DNA from: Lucinisca nassula
Lineage: Eukaryota > Mollusca > Bivalvia > Lucinida > Lucinidae
DNA: 64,000 nucleotides
Direction of reading: 5' to 3'
Assembly (NCBI GenBank): GCA_963580285.1
Contig: OY757016.1
Span: forward strand, 44,779,124 to 44,843,123
Shown in pieces: positions 34,473-44,704 of this stretch (position 1 is the stretch's first letter; the number at the start of each line of letters is the position of its first letter). A program made the position numbers and the translations under genes. The notes below the pieces were generated by a model. That model was not told the origin of the DNA, made no database searches, and saw nothing but the letters and a program-made list of their open reading frames with translations.

Positions 34473-34487
34473 TTTTATTTCTGCTCC

Positions 34488-34560
34488 AAGACATTGGTTG
34501 TGGGTACTCGTTAGAACCCCCTCAATGAGGCGGTTCTAACAAGCACCCACAGCCTATGTT
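34488..34560. repeat. foldback hairpin, GGTTCTAAC type
   Basis: TGGGTACTCGTTAGAACC / GGTTCTAACAAGCACCCACA. 34561-34890 has nothing else. Confidence 0.85.
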
Positions 34561-34892
34561 TGGAGTAAAAATAAGAAAATTATCACAATTTTTCGTGAGA
34601 AAATTCACCATTTCGGAGATATGAAAGAATGCACTATTTCGCACGGATGTGTTATCGTAATGTATGAAAATTAAGCTATGTAATCTGCCAGCATTATGTG
34701 AGTGAATAAGCGTTATGTGGGTAAATGATAGTCTATTACTGACACTTGCATACAGTATTTTGCGACTTCTTCTTGCTTGACAGATTGTGGTAAATTTCAT
34801 CAGGACTAAACACAAATTGTACTTGTCCCCTAGATTGAAGCATTCGTCATGGTGATTGGATGTGTGGAATTTTCTTCTTCTCCTTTGTCTTC

Positions 34893-34962
34893 TCCTTATT
34901 CTTCTTCTTCTTCTTCTTCTTCTTCTTCTTCTTCTTCTTCTTCTTCTTCTTCTTCTTCTTCA
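34893..34962 (+). repeat. (TTC)n microsatellite
   Basis: More than 20 TTC units. The poly-Phe frame over it is an artefact. Confidence 0.95.
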
Positions 34963-35130
34963 CAATTTCCATTTTAGTGCATTTAATGCAATTTATAACC
35001 ATTGAAACAATGACTTACCTCCCCAAATGGTTATTTCCATTACATTTATCTCCATTCCAGTGTGCTTATTTGTTAGTTTTAGTTAAAAATTGTACTACAT
35101 TTGCACAAAAAGCAAGTGCTGTGAGCTATG

Positions 35131-35350
35131 TTAACCCTTATCTTGCTGTTCACGACGACCCCTATCTTTGGAAACAGTGTAGATCCAGATCAGATGACTT
35201 CTGAAGAAGCCATCTGATCAGGATCTACACTGTTTGACATTCAATTTATGAATTTGTAGGAATAAATTACATCAAGGAATCTGATTGGTTCAAAGTTAAA
35301 AATGGGTGTGGCTCAACTGAATATTTACTATTCAGCAAGAGAAGGGTTAA
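35131..35350 (+). mobile_element. TTAA miniature element M1
   Basis: TTAACCCTTATCTTGCTGTT, hairpin core GATCAGATGACTTCTGAAGA, GGGTGTGGCT, end GAAGGGTTAA. Confidence 0.92.
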
Positions 35351-35394
35351 ACCAAATGTGCCGGCTGATCAGAGTCTTTGCTGTGTGTAATATA

Positions 35395-36225
35395 CATGTA
35401 GCATGCCCCTGGAAAATTTTCAAGGTGAACTATGCCTACTATGGTGATCACTATGTGTCAGTTGTTAGTCCATCTGTCGGCAAGAATTTCTTCAAATGAC
35501 ATTGTCTCCTAAACCAGTATGCCAATTTCAAAACAATTTCACAGAAATGTTTATCTATTATTAACCCTTTTTGTACCAAATGGAATCTTCCACCTTAATT
35601 ATACCATAAGTCCATTTCAAAATTTAGGGGTGTCAGGTTATGTTTTCGGAAAATAGCTGAACTTTTTGCAAACAGTGCAGGCCTTGATCAGACGCCGCGT
35701 TCTGCGGCGTCTGATCTTGTCCTTCGCTGTTTGCCAACTACCCGTTTTGGGGTTTCCGGTACTAAATGGGTTAAATGGCCCTGCATCAAAATTGCTAAAT
35801 GGTTCCATTTCATATCATAAATGTTCCTTGGGTGACCACTACAAAAAATTGCTAAAATAGTTCCACTCTGCTGAACAAAATAACCACCAGAGCTTAAAAT
35901 AGAAATACCTTTAGACCATATCACCTCCTAGGCTAATAGCCTGATTTAAAAGTGATTTCCCTGAAATGTTCCTTGGATGACCCTCTGCCAAAAATGCTAA
36001 AATGGTTCTGCTCTGCTGAACAAAATGTCTACCAGAGCTAAAAAAAACACAAAAAAAAACCAAAAAAAAACAAAAAACATAAACACCATCTCCTATTAGG
36101 CCAATGGCCAGATTTCAAAATAATTTCACAGAAATGTTCTCTGGGTGACCCACTACCAAAATTAATTGCTAAAATGGTTCCGCTATGCTGAAGAAAATGG
36201 CTGTCAGAGCTAAAAATAAAAAAAA
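35395..36225 (+). mobile_element. degraded tandem-array element, interrupted by M2
   Basis: CTACTATGGTGATCACTATG start, GTCCATCTGTCGGCAAG, units with TTTCACAGAAATGTTC and GCTAAAATGGTTC. Three to four units remain. Confidence 0.65.
35561..35774 (+). mobile_element. TTAA miniature element M2
   Basis: TTAACCCTTTTTGTACCAAA to GGTACTAAATGGGTTAA, perfect hairpin GATCAGACGCCGCGTTCTGC / GGCGTCTGATC. Confidence 0.92.
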
Positions 36226-36231
36226 ACAACT

Positions 36232-36408
36232 TTAACTCCTATCCTGCTGTTCATGACAACCCTTTCCTTTGCAAACATCTGATCTGGATCTACACTGTTT
36301 GAAATTCAATTTATGAACTTGTAGCACTAAATTACATCAAGTAATCTGATTGGTTCAAAGTCAGAAATGGGTGTGGCTAAACTGAATATTCAGCAAGAGA
36401 AGGGTTAA
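36232..36408 (+). mobile_element. TTAA miniature element M1, half hairpin
   Basis: TTAACTCCTATCCTGCTG to GAAGGGTTAA. Only the 3' arm of the hairpin (ATCTGATCTGGATCTACACT) remains. Confidence 0.88.
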
Positions 36409-36589
36409 ACTACCATGTTATTACATCATGACTCAGTTGAGCAAATTGGGTCCATCATGGACCTTTTGTATGCATTATATGCTTTCTGTTTGCTTTGCTA
36501 AGGCAGTTCTAATGAATGCCTTATTATTAGGGCTGGCTAATTGGAGCTGAAATGATAATCGATCGTCATTCCTATCATTGCAATCAATA

Positions 36590-36800
36590 ACCGATTAGTA
36601 ATCACTGAAGATTTGGTCATAATTTTCCTGTCTGGCTTTCTGTCTGACTCCTACTATATGCCATACTTTGCCATATGTAATTGAACAGACAGACCTGAGC
36701 AAACAATGTAGACCCAGATGAGAGGCCGCATTTTGCCACTGTACTGTTTGCCACTCATACAGCAATTTTAAGCACAGCTTTGGGTAGTAAATTGTACTTA
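36590..36800 (+). mobile_element. hairpin miniature element, family M5
   Basis: CAGACAGACCTGAGCAAACA, hairpin core, GGGTAGTAAATTGTACTT. It matches 63598-63750. 36409-36589 shows nothing. Confidence 0.65.
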
Positions 36801-36807
36801 CCAAATA

Positions 36808-36985
36808 CAGTAAAACCAGTCTTAGTGGCCACCTCTATTAAGCAAGCAACCTGTCTTAAGCAAGCAGGCATTCAGTTCCCAAGAAAGGCAGATGTGTTAA
36901 ATTTCACCTGTATTAAGCAAGAACCTGTCTTAAGCAAGCATATTTTGACTATCCCTTAGGCACTTGCTTAATACAGGTTGAACTG
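36808..36985. mobile_element. 178 bp TA-flanked miniature element
   Basis: CAGTAAAACCAGTCTTAGTG and inverse CAGTTCAACCTGTATTAAGC, TA on both sides; TTAAGCAAG repeats internally. Confidence 0.8.
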
Positions 36986-37091
36986 TAATCGAATACAAGC
37001 AAATCAGTACTGATATTCATTCTTGTGGAATTTATCGATCGATTAATCAATTACCCAATTAATCGTGCCAGCCTTACTTATTATACTTCAG

Positions 37092-37239
37092 GGGAAGCCA
37101 TTCTGGACGAGATATGTGATCACTTTCCGCAGTTTTACGGTGAAGCATGGTGTCATCAAGCAGATGAATATAGACTCGCCAAAGTTTGAGAACCTGATAG
37201 ACCAGGCTTTTATTTTCATACACGAGCAATTTGTTGATG
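37092..37239 (+). CDS. exon 2 of unrecognised gene (residues 41-89 plus split codon)
   Basis: Acceptor ACTTCAG at 37091 and donor GATG|GTAAGT at 37240 bound 148 bp that read through in phase 0 and leave phase 1. The peptide runs from GKPFWTRYVITFRSFTVKHG to FIFIHEQFVD, an aromatic-rich, probably globular helical segment. The alternative frame stops inside the exon. The split Gly codon is completed by exon 3. Confidence 0.8.
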
Positions 37240-37263
37240 GTAAGTGCAGATAAAAAGTCTTTT

Positions 37264-37430
37264 CCAAGCTTATGGCTCAGTTGGATGTATGTTTGACTTG
37301 TGGTCAGGTGTCTGCAGGTTTGATCCCCCAATGCACCATAGCATCATGTAAACAAACCATGGCCAGTCTTGAGGATTTCTAAGTAAAAACCATGTTCCAA
37401 CACTGAATAGTACATGATCTTGATGCTTAT
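37264..37430 (+). mobile_element. tRNA-like SINE family E
   Basis: TATGGCTCAGTTGGATG (A box), GGTTTGATCCCCC (B box), then CATGTAAACAAACCATGGCC. The body (37331-37428) recurs at 38222-38320. Confidence 0.65.
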
Positions 37431-38150
37431 ACCCCCGGTATACAAAGTATGCTATGGGGGTATATAGATTTCGTCCTGCTGTTTGTCTGTCCTTATGTCC
37501 ATCCGTCCGTTGACATTATGGATAAAGTTTTGTGTTAAAGTTTCTAAGAGATTGTATATTCTGAACCCTTTGAAAGATTTAGTTGATACTAACACTGAAT
37601 TTACATACTGGTCTAAAGATTTCATGGATGCATGTCCCATCCCCCACAGTGACCTTGAGGTCAAGTTCACAGACTTAGAAATTTCACTTTTGGTTAAAGC
37701 TTTATGACAAAGTTTATGGATGCCTGTATGTTTTAAATTCCAAGATAAATTCAGTCGATACTTGCATCAATGTTGCAAACCAGTCCAAAGATTTCATGGT
37801 GCATGTCCCTTCCCCACCCAGGGCGACCTTCACGGACTTAGAAATTTTACATTCGGTTAAAGTTTTATGAAAAAGTTTATAGATGCCTGTATGTTCTAAA
37901 CTCTAAGACAAATTCAGTTGATATTTGCATCGGTGTTGTATACCAATCCAAAGATTTGATGCATACCCTACCCTGCAGCTTCAATAACATTGATGCCCCC
38001 ACCCCTTCAGTAACTTTGATGCCCTCACTCCCTTGGTCCATTTAGAAATTTTATGTTTGGTTTAGCTTTTACAAGCACATTTATAGATACTTATAGCTTC
38101 TTGACTTCTTCATACAAGCTCGAAAGATATATCAGAGGGTGACGCTGGCC
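37431..38150 (+). mobile_element. tandem-array element H, TACCCCC type
   Basis: Hairpin ATACCCCCGGTATAC .. GTATGCTATGGGGGTATAT, GTCCATCCGTCCG, then about three ~185 bp units with AAGTTTATGGATGCCTGTAT. Confidence 0.72.
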
Positions 38151-38221
38151 GTGGTTAAACATGACCCACTGGACGCTTTCTCTAGTTTGAATATGAATTT
38201 CTGTTGTCTGTTGTCCCCCAA

Positions 38222-38320
38222 TGCACCACAAAGCACCATGATGTAAACAAACCATGGCCAATCCTGAGAATTTTTAAGTAAAAACCATGTTCCAACACTG
38301 AAAAGTACATGTTCTTGATG
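38222..38320 (+). repeat. second copy of the SINE E body
   Basis: CAATGCACCACAAAGCACCA, ATGTTCCAACACTGAAAAGT, in direct orientation around element H. Confidence 0.75.
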
Positions 38321-38628
38321 TGTGAATATGAATTTCTGTTGTATGAATGACTTTTGAAGCGCTTGGATTTCGCAGACGAACCAATTGAAATCTAAAACAT
38401 ACATTTAACCTGACATGTCCAAAGTTGGCCTAAAGAGCATTTATCACACAACACCATCGTTTTTCAATGGATAACATATCATAAAAATCATATGACCACA
38501 TATAGTAACAATGTTACTGGCGTTTAACCTCATGACACTGTCCGTGACAACCCTTTGTTTTCTTATTAACTTCTATCGATCAATTCGAATTTAAAACTGC
38601 TATATGATAAAGAGAATCTTACCCTCAT

Positions 38629-38697
38629 GGTCATTTCATATGAAATTTATGAAAGTCGCCATAGACTTGTTTCATAAATTTCATATGAAATGACCAC
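38629..38697. repeat. palindrome
   Basis: GGTCATTTCATATGAAATTT ATGAA and its exact inverse around a 19 bp loop. Confidence 0.92.
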
Positions 38698-38735
38698 TTG
38701 TGTAAGATCCTCTCTATATATAAATGTAATACACA

Positions 38736-38960
38736 TTAACCCATTTAGTACCAGAAACTCCAAAACGGGTACCAGGGCAAACAGTGCAGGCCCAGATCAG
38801 ACGCTGCTGTGTCTGATCAGGACCGCCACTGTTTGCAAAAAGTTCAGTCATTTTTCAAAAATCAATTTCTGAAGAAAACACAACCTGACACCCCTTAATT
38901 TTGAAATGGACTCCAGCTATACATAAGGAGGAAGATTCCATTTGGTACAAAAAGGGTTAA
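38736..38960 (-). mobile_element. TTAA miniature element M2
   Basis: TTAACCCATTTAGTACCAGA, shortened hairpin (GACGCTGCTGTGTCTGATC), ACCTGACACCCC, end AAAAAGGGTTAA. Confidence 0.9.
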
Positions 38961-39094
38961 AACGCAATATGTGCCACAATAATTTGTCCCTTTTTGTAAC
39001 ATAAGCATAATTGATGTGTTAGTGATCTTGTAGCACACTATGACTATTTCATTTTAACATGACTATTTCATTTTAACATGACTGCATAATCTTG

Positions 39095-39300
39095 CACTCT
39101 TTACCCAGTCACAAAAATTGTCGTCTGCTTTGTCGTCTGCTTGTTACTTTAAAAGTCATTGCAGGAAACAGTGTGGAACCAGATCAGACTGCGAGCAGTC
39201 TGTTCAGGGTCCACTCTGTTTGCTGGTATGCAAAAATATGTTTGAAAGATTGCAAGAAGATTCAGCAGACGACAAAAACGGACATTTTGAGATGCAAATT
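39095..39300 (+). mobile_element. TTAA miniature element M3, left end degenerate
   Basis: GTCGTCTGCTTGTTACTTTA, short hairpin GATCAGACTGCGAGCAGTCT, GCAAAAATATGTTTGAAAGA. Confidence 0.7.
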
Positions 39301-39514
39301 TCTTGACAGCTTGAGGATTTATTGATGTCAAATAAATTTCTTGATAAAGTGAATTGGTAGGATTACATCACATGTAAATCAAGTTATTTGATTGGTTGAT
39401 AATCAGAAGCATAACAAGAGTTAGGTTTTAAGTAATTTGATTGGTTGATAGTCAAACTGGGTGTGGCAAATTAAATGTATTCACCAGAACAAAGGTTAAT
39501 GTTTTATGTTGCAG

Positions 39515-39607
39515 GAAAAGAAGGGATGGCCAAGAATTTTATAGAAGATATAGCACGTCTAGCACAGAATCAAGACAAATTTCCAGCTTTAGATTCCAAA
39601 TCTTTTG
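39515..39607 (+). CDS. exon 3 of unrecognised gene (residues 90-120)
   Basis: Acceptor TTGCAG at 39514 and donor TTTG|GTATGT at 39608 bound 93 bp, phase 1 to phase 1. The peptide is KEGMAKNFIEDIARLAQNQD followed by KFPALDSKSF, with the look of an amphipathic helix. Only about 10 bp separate the donor from a truncated TIR element copy (39612 on), so repeats crowd the splice site. Confidence 0.8.
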
Positions 39608-39611
39608 GTAT

Positions 39612-39763
39612 GTTTAACTTACCGTATTCGCCCTAATTACCGCACATGCTCCTATAAGCGCAAAAAGTGAACTTTTAGCAAACATTCTGCGGCGTCTGAT
39701 CTGGGCCTGCACTGTTTGCCATGGTACCCTTTTTGGGGTTTTCGGTACTAAATGGGTTAACAA
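39612..39763 (+). mobile_element. truncated CCGTATTCG element joined to an M2 right half
   Basis: CCGTATTCGCCCTAATTACC, TGCTCCTATAAGCGC, then from about 39677 the M2 3' hairpin arm TTCTGCGGCGTCTGATCTGG and the end GGTACTAAATGGGTTAA. Confidence 0.75.
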
Positions 39764-39980
39764 TCCAGCAAGGAGTCCAAATGATAAATTGTGTATACCT
39801 TCAAGACAGTCTGATCTGGGTCTGCACTGTTTGCTTAGGCCAGTATGTCCCAATACTTAGGATCATTATTGTAATATTTTTAAAACTTATGTATAGACTT
39901 TACAGTATAGGTGGTAAACAATTAACCTTTCATGACACCATTGATAAATCTATTCTTAGAATCTTGGAAAAGCCACTGTA
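39727..39980 (+). repeat. duplicate of 26197-26470
   Basis: Collinear match. Here the M2 right end is uninterrupted (GGTACCCTTTTTGGGGTTTT), giving the empty site for element B. Confidence 0.88.
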
Positions 39981-40042
39981 AAACCCAATTTATAACACTA
40001 AAGGTGCAACTCACACAAAAAAAAAAGCAAATGACATTTATA

Positions 40043-41671
40043 CCGTATTCGCCCTAATTACCGCACATGCTCCTATAAGCGCACACCAAAGCTATTTTTG
40101 AAAAAACTTGTATAAGCGCACACCTTACAGTAACCTCCCATTGAAGCTATCACAGGAAATCTATAAAAACTTACCGTTATTTCTTCAACAGTGAAGGCAA
40201 AGCAACTGCATTTCTGTCAAATTCATTCGACAGCTCTAATACACACTTTAATTCCTCATTTAAATGTGGTTCCCAAACCTTTTGGTACACATGAAATCCA
40301 CAGATACCTGACAGGGACCAGCTGAGGGGGCGATTGGGGCCAGACTAGTAAAGAGAAGTTGACTTTGCCCTGTTTTTTACCGAACATTTCTGACTCCGTC
40401 TCCAGGATCGAAGTATTTAAAAATATGCATCGATAAAGGAAACAAGTTGATTACAAAAACACCAATTGATAATCCGGTTTTAATAATCCAGCTGAATGTG
40501 TTTATTACCCGTGTCAGAAACTGACCACCTGTAGTGTGGAACGCCTCGAGTACGAGTTATCAGATCCGTTGATTATGTAAATAGGTGAATCGGATTAGTC
40601 CATGTCGGCATTTGTTTGTATTGGAGTTTAACGGCCCAGTCAACACTATTTAGGTCATTTTTGAGCCGGTCAGTTTACCTATCCACACTTTCCTGGGCAG
40701 GCTTATACGTAAGCGGTTAACCAGTACAGTGCACATTCTTTCGCCAGAAACTGACAACTGCCCTTCTTGAATCAGCGGAAGGGAGAGAATGACCGTAGAA
40801 AAGATTTCATGATCAATCTCCGCGAAAGAATGTTGCCGACCCCGGCGGGAGTCGAACCCGCGTCCTCCTGATCACCAGGCAGACGCGCATCCGACTGAGC
40901 CAACGAGGCCGGCCCATGTCGGCATCTTTGATCTCATCCACCACATGTCAAAATTGAGTAATTAGATTTGTTCATGCAAACCCAGAAAGAAAGAAAGGAA
41001 AGCATCGGAAGATCAGTTAATTTTGGCAGTATGATTGACGCATAAAAACATGCGTTTCGAGTTACATATCAATATCATTTTTCACTCATTGCAAAATGGC
41101 CGAGATGCGACTTTAATTGGCACTGACCAGTTAAGTCCGATCAGGAATCATGCTGACATACAATGTGTGTAAAGCAACCAACTATCTCAAGCCGTCTCCC
41201 GAGAGATGGGAACTAGAAATATGGTAAATGCAAAAAAAAAAAAAAACATTCTTGCCGGCACAGGATGGTCCCACAAACCCAAACTCCCACCCGACTGCAT
41301 AACGTGACTCATAAGGTAGTCGGAAAAAGGAGCACAGAGAGGCATCTTGAATATTCATGAGGCCCATCGTATCTATTTCGGAAATTATCGGGAAAATAGT
41401 TACGTTGTACGGATGAAACAAGTTGGCTTCTTTCAAAAGAAGTCAATGTGAGGGCTACAGCATAACTGCAATAATCGGCATGTGGGTTTTAAGAAAGAAT
41501 CGATTTTTTTTCCTGACGAAATTTGCGAAGCGGGGAAACAAGACCGTTCAACTGCCAAGACAGTTACCCGAAATGATTTGTGTGTGCTTAATAGGTCGAT
41601 TTTTCACCCCGATTTTTTTACTCAATTTTTAAAAAACTAAGCGCACGGTGCGGTAATTAGGGCGAATACGG
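40043..41671. mobile_element. 1.63 kb TA-flanked TIR element (CCGTATTCG type)
   Basis: CCGTATTCGCCCTAATTACC at both ends, inverted, flanked by TA (40041-40042, 41672-41673). The inner ends TATAAGCGCACACC and CTAAGCGCAC match the 317 bp relative at 5775. No transposase frame seen. Confidence 0.88.
40612..40914 (-). mobile_element. SINE family A, full length, with 11-bp target duplication
   Basis: CATGTCGGCAT flanks both ends (40601-40611, 40915-40925). The B box inverse GAGTCGAACCC is intact. It is inside the TIR element and therefore younger than it. Confidence 0.93.
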
Positions 41672-41691
41672 TAGGTTTTCTGATTTCTGGG

Positions 41692-41894
41692 GCCTGTTGT
41701 TCAAAACTAACGAAAACTATGATCATCTAATATGCCAAATATACTAATATTTTTGCTGAAAAAAAATGCGAGTGCCAAAGCTGCTCAAGTTTTTCAGCAA
41801 AAATATCACTATTACATACTTGTACTTTAATATTAGAACTTTTTGACCACTAACGAGCTTGTTAAGCTAACAGTGCTTTGAACAACTGGACCCT
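41692..41894. mobile_element. miniature element K (GTTGTTCAAA ends)
   Basis: GGGCCTGTTGTTCAAAACTA pairs with AGTGCTTTGAACAACTGGAC; inner GCAAAAATATCACTATTACA. Confidence 0.75.
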
Positions 41895-41959
41895 AGCTGT
41901 GTGCGACAGCTTCAGGTAAGAGAGATAGGAGTCAGAGCACTAAAGACAAATAGTTCTAG

Positions 41960-42475
41960 ACGGTTCTTCATGGCCTAGTAGATAAGAGCGCTGACTCTTA
42001 ATCCATAAGATGCCAGTCACGACAATTGTCGTCTGCTTTGCCGTCTGCCAGTTACTTTAAAAGTCAATTTTGCAAACAGTGTGGGCCCAGATCAGACTGC
42101 TCCTAGAATCAGACTGCTCCTCTAGGAGCAGTCTGATCTTAGAGGAGCAGTCTGATCTGGGTCCACACTGTTTGCCTATATGCAGAAATATTTTTCAAAA
42201 GTTTGCAAAAAGATTGAGCAGACAACATAAGCAGTCAACATTTTCAAGTGTTTTTTCCCGACATCTTAAGGGTTAATCATTAGGTCTCTCACAGCTCACC
42301 GCTGTGGGGTGGGTTGAGCCTGGCATATGTGAGATGCATGTTCTGCAACGATGGTCAGGTGTTTTTTCTCCGGGTGCTCTAGTTTTCGCCCACCTCTGAT
42401 TAAGGATTGGCTCGATATGAGTGAAATAATCTTGAAAGGGCCTTAAAACCAAAATCAAAAATCAAAATAGTTCTA
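41960..42475 (+). mobile_element. tRNA-like SINE family H split by M3
   Basis: The head TCATGGCCTAGTAGATAAGA stops at 41997; the body GGTCTCTCACAGCTCACCGC resumes at 42281; the tail CTTGAAAGGGCCTTAAAACC ends in CAAAAATCAAAA. Confidence 0.78.
41998..42276 (+). mobile_element. TTAA miniature element M3, inserted in SINE H
   Basis: TTAA at both ends (41998-42001, 42273-42276). The hairpin centre is tripled (CAGACTGCTCCT and AGGAGCAGTCTGATC repeated). Confidence 0.9.
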
Positions 42476-42534
42476 GATAAGGAGAAGTTATGAGGATAAT
42501 TTTTAGACTACGGGGTTGTTTAACTCCAAACAAA

Positions 42535-42960
42535 ACCGCGCCTCCGTGGACAAGGGGGTAGTAAGAGTGCGGACTCTTAATGGTTAGGTCTCTCAGCATA
42601 GTGGGTTCAAGCCTTGCTCTGGTCACATGTGAGATGCCAAGTTCTGAAACAGAAGGTCAGGGGCCAGATGTTCAAAGCATCATTAGCTTAACAAGCTCGT
42701 TAGTGGTCAAATTGTTCACTGTTCTAGCAAGTACAATATCTAAAATTTTGTTATTTTTGCTGTCAGAAAAAAATGAGTAAACTTGCCATATTAAATGATC
42801 AAAGTTTTAACTATTTAACTGATGATGTCATTAGTTTTGAACAACTGGCCCAAGGTGTTTTTTCTCTGGGCACACTGGTTTTTGCCCATTACCGATTAAC
42901 AATTGGCTCTAAATAAGTGAAATAATATCGAAAAGGAGTGACAAGAATTATTAGGGGATA
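42535..42960 (+). mobile_element. SINE family H with miniature element K inside
   Basis: CCTCCGTGGACAAGGGGGTA head and GTGGGTTCAAGCC B box; the K element occupies 42661-42852 (GGGCCAGATGTTCAAAGCAT .. TTTTGAACAACTGGCCC). The body resumes GGTGTTTTTTCTCTGGGCAC. Confidence 0.8.
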
Positions 42961-42976
42961 ATTTTCATTATTTTCC

Positions 42977-43072
42977 ATAAAAACATACGTTGTTGGTACT
43001 TGTTAGAATTGCCTCATCGAGGCAATTCTAACAAGTACCCATAAGTTCACAACATATGTTTCTAACAAGAAA
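42977..43072. repeat. foldback hairpin, GAATTGCCTC type
   Basis: GGTACTTGTTAGAATTGCCT / GAGGCAATTCTAACAAGTAC plus outer arms. Confidence 0.88.
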
Positions 43073-43094
43073 TAAGGAAAATTATCCCTTAATT

Positions 43095-44490
43095 ATTGTT
43101 GCACCTGCTTTAGCAGGAAGACATAGGCGTGCAAGTTTCCGTCCGTCCATCCATGCGTTCGTCCGTCTCATGAGCGCATCCACGGGCATATGTTGGGTAG
43201 ACATAAGTTGGGTACTTGCCGTTTATTCAGTTAGTGTCCGAAAAAGTAGCCAACAAATTTGATGGGACATGTTGGGTACTTGTGCAAATTTTAGCTGATT
43301 GTTGGGTACTTATAGGTGAAAAATTAACACTGTAGTACCCAACAAATGTCTATCTGTACGAACGTGCGTCCGTCCGGTTGTCCGTCCATCTTTCCATCAA
43401 CATTTTACACTGGGTGTCTTGTCATCGCAACTCCTCCTTCAGTTTCATACCGAATATTTTCAAACTTTGCTTGTGTTTTTGCCATGGTATGAGGCTGCGC
43501 ATGTGGTTTGGACTTTATCGTCGGATCATTTTTTGTCACTTTTTCCACATTGTGAACTTAGTCATTTTTAACCTTCAATTGATATATGATAGGTACCTCT
43601 TGTCATCGCAACTCCTCTTGCAGTTTTATACCAATCATTTTGAAACTTTGCATGTGCTTTCGCAATGGTATGAGGATGTGCATGTGGTTTCGACATAATT
43701 TTCAGAGTATTTTTTCCACTTTTTGCACTTTATAAACTTAGCCATTTTTAAGCTTCATTTGATATACGATAGGTACCTCTTGTCATCGCAACTCCTCCTA
43801 CAGTTTTTTACCGATTATTTTGAAACTTTGTGTGTGATTTTGCCATGGTATGAGGATGGGCATGGGGTTTGGACTTTATTTTCGGATAAATTTTTGTCAC
43901 TTTTTCCACATTGTGAACTTAGTCATTTTTAACCTTCAATTGATATATGATAGGTACCTCTTGTCATCGCAACTCCTCTTGCAGTTTTATACCGATCATT
44001 TTAAAACTTTGCGTGTGCTTTCGCCATGGTATGAGGATGCGCATGTGGCTTGGACTTTATCGTCGGATTATTTTTTGTCACTTTTGTCACTTTTTCCACA
44101 TTGTGAACTTAGTCATTTTTAACCTTCAATTGATATATGATAGGTACCTCTTGTCATAGCAACTCCTCTTGCAGTTTTATACCGTTCATTTTGAAACTTT
44201 TAGTGTGCTTTCGCCATGGTATGAGGTTGTGCATGTGGTTTCGACATAATTCTCAGAATATTTTTTTTCACTTTTTGCACATTGTGAACTTAATCTTCAG
44301 TTGATATACAATAGGTACCTCTTGTCATCGCAACTCCTCTTACAGTTTTATATTGATCATTTTAAAACTTTGTGTGTGTTTTTGCTATGGTATGAGGTTG
44401 TGCATGTGGTTTTGACTTTATCTTGGGATCAATTTTTATCACTTTTTCCACATTGTGAACTTTGTCAGTTTTTTTACCTCACATATATAG
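43095..44490 (+). mobile_element. tandem-array element E
   Basis: CCTGCTTTAGCAGG hairpin, CCGTCCGTCCATCCATGCG, then six units of about 181 bp (CTTGTCATCGCAACTCCTC, ATGGTATGAGGATG, CTTTTTCCACATTGTGAACT). Frames of 60-106 residues here are array shadows. Confidence 0.85.
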
Positions 44491-44704
44491 GCTATGGATT
44501 CTTCTCAAAGCGCTATATTCATTTCTTCTGCCTTAAATAAACTTTTTATGCCCCCGCATCATATGATGCCGGGGGCATATAGTTTTTCGGTTTTCCGTAC
44601 GTGCGTACATGTGTACGTCCGTCTGTACGTGTGTGTGTACGTACGTACGTACGGACGGACGGACAGACATACGTACGTGATCCTGTAACCTCAGGTTAAA
44701 GTTT

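Noticed and set aside
34860..35204. 114-residue frame with a poly-Phe tract
   Set aside because: The poly-Phe is the (TTC)n repeat and the remainder crosses an M1 miniature element.
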